From Promethearchaeota archaeon (GTDB lineage: Archaea > Asgardarchaeota > Lokiarchaeia > Sigynarchaeales > SOKP01): a stretch of DNA of 5,546 nt. Below, one piece after another: positions 1-5,468 of this stretch (its first letter is position 1; every line of letters begins with the position of its first letter). The notes under the pieces were generated by a model. The model searched no databases and had not been told where the DNA came from. It saw nothing but the letters and a program-made list of their open reading frames with translations. Position numbers and translations under genes: made by a program. The stretch spans positions 1-5,546 of the forward strand of contig WJKD01000805.1 of assembly GCA_014729315.1 (NCBI GenBank), written 5' to 3'.

Positions 1-24
1 ATCTTAAGCTAATTTTAGAATTGT

Positions 25-41
25 GTTAATATTTTATTAAC
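25..41. repeat. Short perfect inverted repeat in non-coding left end
   Basis: GTTAATA (25-31) and TATTAAC (35-41) form a perfect 7-base-pair inverted repeat around a TTT loop. It lies in the 116-base stretch beyond the 3' end of the methyltransferase gene, where all frames are closed by stops. It is entirely weak A/T pairing apart from one G-C pair. It could help end or protect a transcript, but an AT-rich sequence of this size is expected to hold about one such repeat by chance. Confidence 0.3.
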
Positions 42-116
42 TAATAAGAGCATTCTTTAGCAATGGAATAGGCGACTATTAAACCATATCAAATAAAGGA
101 AATAATTTTTAATAGA

Positions 117-758
117 TTATAAGAAAAAGTTTAAGATCCCAACATAAACAACAAAAATAGCAATCAAAATAATTAGCGCGTTGTAGGGGTTGGGGATAAG
201 TAAATGAGGTGTTTTTTTTTTATATTTCTGGTACTTCTTTTTACCAAATTTTCTAAAAAAAACATACTTTTCTAAAAAGCGAGCTTGGAGATAAAAAAGA
301 AGCAGAAAAAGGGGAATAGAGAATAAAGCGATATAGGAATCAAAAAGGAAGCTTAGCCCCATAAAAAATAAAAACCATTTTGTTAATGACGGATGCCTGA
401 TAATACGGTAAATTCCTTTATTGATTATTATATAGCTATTATCCTCGAACTCGTTTTTAAATTTTTTTAGTTCAATCTCCAATCTGATAGCCAAACCGAT
501 AAAAATAAATCCTAGAATTAAAAACCAAATCCAAAATTCTTTAAAATAACTTTCAAATCCCAAAAAGCTTGAGCTGAGAATAGGAATTAACACAACAGAG
601 GCAAACCATATAATATAATTTACTTTTGAGTAAATTTCCCAAGCTTTACTCTCTTTAATTTTAATTTTTAAGATCAATATCCAATTCAAAAAGAAGTTAA
701 ATATAAAAACCCCATATACGCACAAAATTATGATTATCAATACAATCAGAGGAATCAA
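117..758 (-). CDS. ICMT/PEMT-like integral membrane methyltransferase
   Basis: This is probably a SAM-dependent methyltransferase of the isoprenylcysteine carboxyl methyltransferase / phospholipid methyltransferase group, acting in the membrane. Hydrophobic segments lie at about residues 2-30, 46-66, 74-94, 127-160 and 193-213. The family signature is in the second half: GIYRIIRHP (115-123), then L-E (162-163), FGxxxYxxY (171-179) and PxLLIP (184-189). In this family the RHP region and the following glutamate/FG..Y..Y segment build the cofactor pocket. The 213-residue length is normal for bacterial and archaeal members. Two things are odd. The usual GPY...RHPxYxG is altered to GIY...RHPSLTK, and a further hydrophobic segment follows the normal LIP terminus. 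The start is TTG at 758: an in-frame TAG lies at 773-771, and the first internal ATG is at codon 133, inside a membrane segment. TTG at codon 7 is an alternative. The substrate cannot be told; it need not be a prenylated protein. Confidence 0.82.
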   Translation of the reverse strand: MIPLIVLIIIILCVYGVFIFNFFLNWILILKIKIKESKAWEIYSKVNYIIWFASVVLIPILSSSFLGFESYFKEFWIWFLILGFIFIGLAIRLEIELKKFKNEFEDNSYIIINKGIYRIIRHPSLTKWFLFFMGLSFLFDSYIALFSIPLFLLLFYLQARFLEKYVFFRKFGKKKYQKYKKKTPHLLIPNPYNALIILIAIFVVYVGILNFFL

Positions 759-773
759 CTTGAAATCTTTCTA

Positions 774-787
774 TATATATAAAAACT
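774..787 (-). promoter_or_regulatory. TATA-like promoter of the methyltransferase gene
   Basis: On the minus strand TTTTTATATATA (785-774) matches an archaeal TATA box. Its centre lies about 21 bases before the TTG start at 758, so initiation would fall at or very near the start codon. No Shine-Dalgarno sequence is present in the roughly 15 bases before the TTG. This spacing supports the TTG as start and suggests a leaderless mRNA. The transcription start is inferred. Confidence 0.45.
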
Positions 788-887
788 ATTAAATTAAATA
801 TTCAATGTTTTTTAATTCCATTAAATTTTGCATTTGATATTTTTAAGGAGAAAAGATTTAATAATCGCTCAATAACAAATTTTTTAA

Positions 888-908
888 TTTTTTATAGATT
901 TTTTAATA
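888..908 (+). promoter_or_regulatory. TATA-like promoter region of the DUF1015 gene
   Basis: Two overlapping candidates, TTTTTTATA (888-896) and TTTTTTAATA (899-908), lie 35-55 bases before the ATG at 943. The nearer would give a leader of about 10-15 bases, the farther about 25. There is no GGAGG/GGTG-type ribosome binding site between them and the ATG. The 184-base gap 759-942 is shared with the divergent methyltransferase promoter. No clear operator palindrome was seen in it. Confidence 0.4.
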
Positions 909-942
909 CATTGAATTCAGAATCGTTAAAAACTACTAATCT

Positions 943-2184
943 ATGCCCGAATTAATTCCGTTTCGAAATTTTCATTATAAGGAAGGGAAAAAAAATCCAG
1001 AGAAATTAAGTCAATTGATTGCTCCTCCTTATGATGTTATCTCTGATGAAGAAATTAAGCTCTTTAAACAACATCCCGATAATATTTGTCATATCATATT
1101 ACCAAATTCTTATAAAGAAGCGGGTCAAAAGCTTGACAAAATGATAAAAAAGGGAAAATTAACTACTAACGAAGATAGATGCATTTGTATTTACGGAATT
1201 GATTACGAGCGTCCAGACACGGGACAAATGATAAGCCGGTATGGATTTGTTGGTTTATTAAGGTTAGTTGAGATCTTTCCAGCGAACGATGGGGTTATAC
1301 CTCACGAAAGCGTATTTAAAAAGTTTTTAAAAGATCGGCTTGAGTTAATTAAAGAAACGGACGGGAATTTTTCCCCAATTTTCACAATTTATAACGGAAA
1401 TGGTTCTGCGGAAAAGATATTTAAAAAATATATTAATAAAGAGCCCTCAATTCAAGCAAAAGACCGAGATGGTTTTGTACATAAAATCTGGGAAGTATGG
1501 AAGGAAAAACACATTCAAGCGATTCAAAACATTGTAAAAAACAATTCAATAATCATTGCCGACGGCCACCATAGATATATTACAAGTCTTAGACATAGTA
1601 AAAATGGAGGGTGTAAATATATCATGGCATTATTTATAGATTTTAACGACCCAGGACTCATCATTTACACAAGTCATCGGCAAATTCATAAAATGCCTAT
1701 TAAAACCATTAAAGAACTTGAAAACGAGCTAAAAGAATTTTTTCAACTAAAAGAATTAAGCAATATAGAGGAACTCAAGAATTTAATGGAGAAAAACAAG
1801 GATAAACATGTATTTGGATGCTATTTTGACAATAAATATCTTTTTTGTCAATTGAATAAAGATGCCAATCCAGAGAGATATGTGAATGGAAACCATTCTG
1901 ACGAGTGGAAAAAATTAAATGTACCTATACTCCATCAATTTCTTCTAAAAAAGTGTTTAAACATAAATAAAGAAAACATTTCATTTATCAAAGATATTAA
2001 TAAGGGAATTGAAAATGTAGATAATGGTAAGATAGATGCTCTTTTCATAATAAATCCAACAACCCTAGAAGAGGTCCACAAAATAACGCATTTAGGGGAA
2101 ATTATGCCCCAAAAATCAACTTATTTTTATCCAAAACCATTATCGGGTCTTATTATCCACAAACATACCGAAGAGATAGAATAA
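943..2184 (+). CDS. DUF1015 family protein
   Basis: This is a full-length member of the conserved DUF1015 family (Pfam PF06245, COG4198), a probable cytosolic protein whose biochemical role I cannot state. The hallmarks appear in the family order: an N-terminal PFR (6-8), APPYDVIS (27-34), IPHE (119-122, matching the family's conserved HE), IADGHHRY (205-212), LNVPILHQFLL (325-335) and MPQKSTYFYPKPLSGLI (388-404) near the C terminus. The 413-residue length is typical of the family, and there is no signal peptide or membrane segment. The ADGHHRY motif resembles the G-x-H-R signature of the ParB/sulfiredoxin-like fold, to which the archaeal serine kinase SerK belongs; a phosphate-binding or kinase-like activity is an inference only. 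The ATG at 943 is preferred because the conserved PFR motif follows at once. The gene stands alone, divergent from the methyltransferase and 302 bases from the next gene. The frame is intact. Confidence 0.93.
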   Translation: MPELIPFRNFHYKEGKKNPEKLSQLIAPPYDVISDEEIKLFKQHPDNICHIILPNSYKEAGQKLDKMIKKGKLTTNEDRCICIYGIDYERPDTGQMISRYGFVGLLRLVEIFPANDGVIPHESVFKKFLKDRLELIKETDGNFSPIFTIYNGNGSAEKIFKKYINKEPSIQAKDRDGFVHKIWEVWKEKHIQAIQNIVKNNSIIIADGHHRYITSLRHSKNGGCKYIMALFIDFNDPGLIIYTSHRQIHKMPIKTIKELENELKEFFQLKELSNIEELKNLMEKNKDKHVFGCYFDNKYLFCQLNKDANPERYVNGNHSDEWKKLNVPILHQFLLKKCLNINKENISFIKDINKGIENVDNGKIDALFIINPTTLEEVHKITHLGEIMPQKSTYFYPKPLSGLIIHKHTEEIE

Positions 2185-2205
2185 ATTCTTTAGGTTTTAT
2201 TCTTC
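2185..2205 (+). terminator. T-rich stretch after the DUF1015 gene
   Basis: Immediately after the TAA stop, the plus strand carries clustered T runs (ATTCTTTAGGTTTTATTCTT). Archaeal RNA polymerase can terminate on such U-rich stretches without a hairpin. None of the runs exceeds four Ts, so this is a weak candidate. Confidence 0.25.
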
Positions 2206-2431
2206 AAAAATATAAGGTTTAAATCTAATTCTTAAATGGCAAGAAAAAAATTCCAAAAAGTATGTTTCTTCAATGTTAATAAGAAAAGTTGAATATGATT
2301 TGAAAAATTAATTACTTCATTTATTGAGAGAGAAAATTTCGTTTCTAATCACATTTTCAATTGAATTGGAACTATAAATTAATCCTTGCGTTTAGATAAT
2401 AATTGTAAGTCAAAATGAATTAGTATGACAA
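2206..2431. other. AT-rich non-coding spacer, no gene recognised
   Basis: This is the body of the 302-base gap between the DUF1015 and DUF6125-like genes. Stops close every frame at short intervals. The only ATG-initiated frame noted is an 18-codon one at 2236-2292 with a lysine-rich product and no promoter or ribosome site that would support it. A 10-base palindrome TTCAATTGAA (2356-2365) is present but unremarkable in this composition. No RNA gene was recognised. Confidence 0.5.
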
Positions 2432-2448
2432 CTTAAAATAGTTTTAAG
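2432..2448. repeat. Inverted repeat just upstream of the DUF6125-like promoter
   Basis: CTTAAAA (2432-2438) and TTTTAAG (2442-2448) form a perfect 7-base-pair inverted repeat around TAG. It ends 8 bases before a T10 tract and about 12 bases before the TATA element of the next gene. It could be a regulator binding site next to the promoter. With the T tract it could also be a weak intrinsic-type terminator for transcripts from upstream. A chance occurrence is possible. Confidence 0.3.
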
Positions 2449-2455
2449 AATTCGG

Positions 2456-2470
2456 TTTTTTTTTTATACT
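2456..2470 (+). promoter_or_regulatory. T10 tract and TATA-like promoter of the DUF6125-like gene
   Basis: A run of ten Ts (2456-2465) leads into TTTTTATACT (2461-2470). The TATA centre lies about 21 bases before the ATG at 2487, which implies that transcription starts at or beside the start codon, giving a leaderless mRNA. The bases between (TACCCTCATTCTC) hold no Shine-Dalgarno motif. Confidence 0.45.
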
Positions 2471-2486
2471 TACCCTCATTCTCTTG

Positions 2487-3035
2487 ATGAAAACAAATAT
2501 AAAAAGAGCTTATAAATTGATTGAAACAGAAGATCTTTCCAAAGAAATTAATGATAATAAAAAAATTGAGATTCTTAGAAAAAATTGGATGTCTCACGAT
2601 GCTAGAGCACAAATGGCCGTTGTTCAAGAATTTGGATGGGAGATGGGTAATAAGATCAATAAAAATGTTATGCGAGACATCGGTCGAACGATGATGTATA
2701 GATTTATGAATGCTGTTGGAGTAAAAAAAGTACATAATATCTCGGATTTTCTAACAATATGTATGTCGGCAATGAAGTTTTATTATCCTCCTCCTCATAT
2801 GAACTATGAGTTTGATATCATTTCTAAAAATGAAGTTTTAGGGACTGTTAAGCAATGTGCTGCGATCCAACAAGTTAAAAAGCTCGGCGTTACTAATTCT
2901 TATGAATGTGGTTGTTTTGCAATGCGTTTTGGTTGGTATAAAGCATTAGGAATCAAGGCTAATGAAAATTGTTTATCTTGCATTAAGGATGGAGATTCTA
3001 ATTGTAAAATTTCTATTAAAATAAAAAAATGGTAA
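2487..3035 (+). CDS. DUF6125-like cysteine-rich protein
   Basis: This is a 182-residue soluble protein resembling the DUF6125 family (sometimes annotated near the L-2-amino-thiazoline-4-carboxylic acid hydrolase family). Its function is not established. The N-terminal half carries the family motif NWMSHDAR (33-40) followed by QEFGWEMGNKIN. The C-terminal half has the recognisable series C124, K-K-L-G-V (131-135), Y139-E-C141-G-C143, the W150 and A-L-G-I (153-156) region, then C162-x2-C165 and G169-D-x2-C173. Family members I recall have a similar spaced Cys/His set, which suggests metal or ligand binding. A GD..C ending like this is also seen in V4R-type domains, so remote relation to those is possible. 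A TTG at 2484 precedes the ATG in frame; the ATG at 2487 is preferred because it is the stronger codon and fits the TATA spacing. No membrane segment or signal peptide. It appears monocistronic, with T-tracts after the stop. Confidence 0.78.
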   Translation: MKTNIKRAYKLIETEDLSKEINDNKKIEILRKNWMSHDARAQMAVVQEFGWEMGNKINKNVMRDIGRTMMYRFMNAVGVKKVHNISDFLTICMSAMKFYYPPPHMNYEFDIISKNEVLGTVKQCAAIQQVKKLGVTNSYECGCFAMRFGWYKALGIKANENCLSCIKDGDSNCKISIKIKKW

Positions 3036-3044
3036 ATAAAACTC

Positions 3045-3064
3045 TTTTTTTCTCACTTTTTTTT
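3045..3064 (+). terminator. Double T-tract terminator of the DUF6125-like gene
   Basis: Nine bases after the TAA stop, T7 (3045-3051) and T8 (3057-3064) are separated by CTCAC. Paired oligo-T runs of this kind match the archaeal termination signal, which needs no GC hairpin. Confidence 0.55.
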
Positions 3065-3072
3065 AGAAATAT

Positions 3073-3225
3073 AGACACATTCTTCAGATTAAATCTAAAA
3101 ATAAGAAAGTATTCTATAGAATCTTGTGTCTGAGAGAATAAATTTTTAATAAGAGATAATTTTAATTTTTACCACTTCTGAGAAGTCGTGGAGATACTAA
3201 TTTTTTGATTAGATCGAATCTGAAG
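3073..3225. other. Non-coding stretch rich in inverted repeats between convergent genes
   Basis: No coding frame is seen in the 255-base convergent gap (3036-3290). Several complementary segments lie between the two terminators. AGACACA (3073-3079) pairs with TGTGTCT (3125-3131). CTTCAGATT (3082-3090) pairs with AATCTGAAG (3217-3225). ATTCTATAGAAT (3111-3122) is a perfect palindrome. ACTTC (3174-3178) pairs with GAAGT (3182-3186), extendable by CC/GG across a bulge. The first two pairings are mutually exclusive. It may be a structured 3' region or a small RNA. No C/D-box, tRNA or known riboswitch signature was recognised, and the strand is undetermined. Confidence 0.3.
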
Positions 3226-3255
3226 TAGACTAATTAAAGTTAAAGTAAGAAGAAT

Positions 3256-3270
3256 AAAAAACAAAAAAAA
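3256..3270 (-). terminator. T-tract terminator of the 712-residue protein gene
   Basis: On the minus strand, about 20 bases after the TAA stop (3293-3291), T8 (3270-3263), G and T6 (3261-3256) follow in sequence. This is a good U-rich archaeal terminator. It mirrors the double T-tract of the facing gene, so both convergent transcripts appear to end within this gap. Confidence 0.55.
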
Positions 3271-3290
3271 TAAATTTATTTAATTAAATA

Positions 3291-5429
3291 TTATTCGTAT
3301 TTTGATTGAAATTCTTTAAGTTTACCTACTACTTCGTCCTTGAATCCGCCGACTATTATTTTATCTCCATATCCTTTTAATTCTTTAGCGTATTGCATTA
3401 ATTTATGGAGTACTGGTCCCGGAGGAAAAGAATCTCTTTTACTTTCAAGCAAGTCTCCAAGCTCTCCTCCATTCATGCCTTGATCAATTTGTTTGAAGAT
3501 ATCAATAAAGAGCTCGTGGACTTTAGCTTGTTTAGAAGTACTAATATTTGTCACTTCAGCGTCGATCCCTTTAGAGGAAGAAGGTGCAGGCTCACCAGCC
3601 GATGGTTTACCCTCTCGTCCTTTCACAATAACTTGAGGTTCTGATCGTGGATAATCTCCGCTTCCTGAACAACTATATTTAATATTTATCGTTTCGTTTC
3701 CAGGAAGTTCCTCGATTTTTACTTCCATCTCAGATTCTTCTCCTTGTTGTACAACCTCATAAGGAAGATCAAAGTTAGTCTCGGTTAAAGTGAAACCAGC
3801 AGGTATCTTATCCTTTACAACTATATTCTCCAGTTCTACGTCTCCTTTATTCTGTATACGAACGGTAATGCTAAACTCTCCTTCTGATAATCCGGGTTTA
3901 ACAGCTTTGAGTGTTTTAAGTTTTCTTTGCACATATTTGATTCTTAATACTGGTTCTTCGGGAGGGCTAATGATAAATTCTTTTCCCTTAACTGGAACAT
4001 TCGCTTTAATTTGAACCGGTGTATTGTATCGTACCTCTGGTTTCGGATTCTTAGCCAACAAAGGATAGCTTACTAATACCTCTGAACTAGGTGGAATTTG
4101 TTTCGAAAGATCCTTCAACTTAATGGTGATTGTATGTTTAGTGTCGGGACTCTGATCAGCAGGATCAATATCAATAACATCAATAAATTCAGCTCTTTCG
4201 TGAATCGGAATCTTTCCTTCTGGATTATTAACTTCTATTTTAATATCTTTCATAGTCGGTGGGACAAAATCCTTTGGAATCTCATCAATAACCTCAAGAC
4301 TATCAAATGTTGAGGTTCCTTTATTTGGGATGGTGTTGGTAATATTCATATCTGTATTAGCGTATGCCGCAACTTCTGGAGGGTCAATGGTTTTATGTAC
4401 TTCAGCGCTAAGAACATGATATACAGTTGGTTCTTTATCGATTCTGCCGATGATTCTTTTAATTACTCCGAATAGCGGAGTAAATTCAATTTCGGACTCC
4501 AATTCCGGAACATCTTGCGAGTCCACGCGAAAATCTTTGTCCCAGGATGCATCTGGACTTAATTCGATGTTTGGCTCCTCTGAAACGATGTTTTCTGATC
4601 CAGTAGTTATTTTATGATTGATCTTTACGGTTTCAAGTCTCACATTAAATTCAGAATCGTTTATGAATTCTACATTACAATCCCATGTCGCGGGACTCGA
4701 ACCTTCTTCTCGGGTAACACCGCTCATCGAGTCGGTCTCCCCTCGAACCACAGGCTTAATCATTGTTAAATTAGCGTTTTCGATTATATAATCAATACTT
4801 AAAGAACCCAGCGAAATATCCTTCCTTTCTTTTGCAACAACGGTGAAAAATATTTCAATAGTCGCTGTTTCTTTAGCTGCAAGACCAGTGATTTTCCAAA
4901 CCAAAACTCTTTTTCCTTCAACATTACTTATTTCTGCACTCCCAAAATTTGGAGACTTAATTTCAATCTCCTGAAAGATTTCGGGCATCTCTCTTGTTAA
5001 CGTAATTTCGGTAAAAGGAAGGTCGAGTGTGTTGGTTAATTGCAATCGCAAATTGCATTTATTCGGATTTTCGTAGAGAAAAGCGTTGTTAATTGTTACC
5101 GAGATATCTCTTTCGGCGTCAAAAGTTTCCAAACATGTTAAGCGAGGAGTTTTTACATTTTGAATTTCGTAATCTTGTTTAAATTCTTGTCCTGGATTAA
5201 CGGATCCAACATTCAGTACTTTCTCTAAACTAGTATTTACCACTTCGTTCAAATCGCACGTGAGATTCCATAATCTACTTTTCTGCGAAGGATTCTTTAT
5301 TAAAAGCGTGCCTTTTCCTTTGATTTCCTTAATTAAATGGGCACCCGTTGCACCGATGCCATCAGGGCTTAATACCGTGTCCTCATAGTCAGTTATGTCT
5401 ACTACGATTAAATTTTCTAAATCGGTCAT
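3291..5429 (-). CDS. Large multi-module beta-sandwich (DUF11/Ig-like) protein, probably cytosolic
   Basis: This is a 712-residue protein of unknown function. Three modules share the DUF11-type pattern. In each, a turn of the form [E/K][M/I]P..F (REMPEIF 146-152; DEIPKDF 382-388; DKIPAGF 540-546) is followed by a K-I/L...L strand (VWKITGL 177-183; TIKLKDL 435-441; EVKIEEL 569-575) and a final Pro-containing strand. They span roughly 100-232, 345-480 and 492-604. Two further beta-rich modules, about 1-98 and 236-335, resemble each other: W-N/D near a Cys, N-x-S, then NPG or SPD and an F-x-x-D strand. A linker rich in Pro, Ser, Gly and Glu (604-633) leads to a mostly helical C-terminal module (634-712). 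There is no signal peptide, transmembrane segment, lipobox or surface-anchor motif, so it is predicted to be intracellular; a scaffold or binding role is inferred from the architecture only. The ATG at 5429 is placed just after a TATA element. The gene is visibly richer in G+C than its neighbours. From memory, similar proteins occur in Asgard archaea. Confidence 0.88.
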   Translation of the reverse strand: MTDLENLIVVDITDYEDTVLSPDGIGATGAHLIKEIKGKGTLLIKNPSQKSRLWNLTCDLNEVVNTSLEKVLNVGSVNPGQEFKQDYEIQNVKTPRLTCLETFDAERDISVTINNAFLYENPNKCNLRLQLTNTLDLPFTEITLTREMPEIFQEIEIKSPNFGSAEISNVEGKRVLVWKITGLAAKETATIEIFFTVVAKERKDISLGSLSIDYIIENANLTMIKPVVRGETDSMSGVTREEGSSPATWDCNVEFINDSEFNVRLETVKINHKITTGSENIVSEEPNIELSPDASWDKDFRVDSQDVPELESEIEFTPLFGVIKRIIGRIDKEPTVYHVLSAEVHKTIDPPEVAAYANTDMNITNTIPNKGTSTFDSLEVIDEIPKDFVPPTMKDIKIEVNNPEGKIPIHERAEFIDVIDIDPADQSPDTKHTITIKLKDLSKQIPPSSEVLVSYPLLAKNPKPEVRYNTPVQIKANVPVKGKEFIISPPEEPVLRIKYVQRKLKTLKAVKPGLSEGEFSITVRIQNKGDVELENIVVKDKIPAGFTLTETNFDLPYEVVQQGEESEMEVKIEELPGNETINIKYSCSGSGDYPRSEPQVIVKGREGKPSAGEPAPSSSKGIDAEVTNISTSKQAKVHELFIDIFKQIDQGMNGGELGDLLESKRDSFPPGPVLHKLMQYAKELKGYGDKIIVGGFKDEVVGKLKEFQSKYE

Positions 5430-5456
5430 CTATTCAAATACCTTATCTCTTGAGTT

Positions 5457-5468
5457 ATTTATATATGT
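5457..5468 (-). promoter_or_regulatory. TATA-like promoter of the 712-residue protein gene
   Basis: On the minus strand CATATATAAAT (5467-5457) is a close match to an archaeal TATA box. It is centred about 33 bases before the ATG at 5429, which predicts a leader of only about 5-10 bases. No Shine-Dalgarno motif fits in that space. An A10 run on the same strand (5486-5477) lies just upstream of the element. Confidence 0.5.

Noticed and set aside
1..116. Possible end of another gene or a tRNA at the left edge
   Set aside because: All frames contain early stops, and no cloverleaf, T-loop consensus or other RNA signature could be found.
212..221. A10 run in the methyltransferase coding strand as a possible frameshift or slippage site
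   Set aside because: The family motif PxLLIP follows in the same frame as the upstream FGxxxYxxY motif, so the frame is right as written. Polymerase slippage remains possible, but nothing in the sequence shows it.
2236..2292. 18-codon ATG frame in the spacer (MARKKFQKVCFFNVNKKS)
   Set aside because: It is too short, has no ribosome site or well-spaced TATA element, and its composition is what AT-rich non-coding sequence gives.
2433..2735. Minus-strand 100-codon open frame overlapping the start of the DUF6125-like gene
   Set aside because: It is antisense to a recognisable gene, its product is rich in Phe, Ile and His with no family feature, and it runs across the promoter. It is a shadow of the real coding strand.
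3405..4313. Three plus-strand frames of 71-79 codons (3405-3644, 3790-4014, 4098-4313) opposite the large gene
   Set aside because: They lie wholly inside a long, continuous minus-strand gene with clear repeat architecture. Their products show no recognisable motifs, and no promoters were seen.
914..4665. Shared 14-base word AATTCAGAATCGTT upstream of the DUF1015 gene and inside the large gene (near 4650)
   Set aside because: One chance match of this length is not surprising in 5.5 kb of AT-rich sequence. One copy lies in coding sequence, with no flanking similarity.
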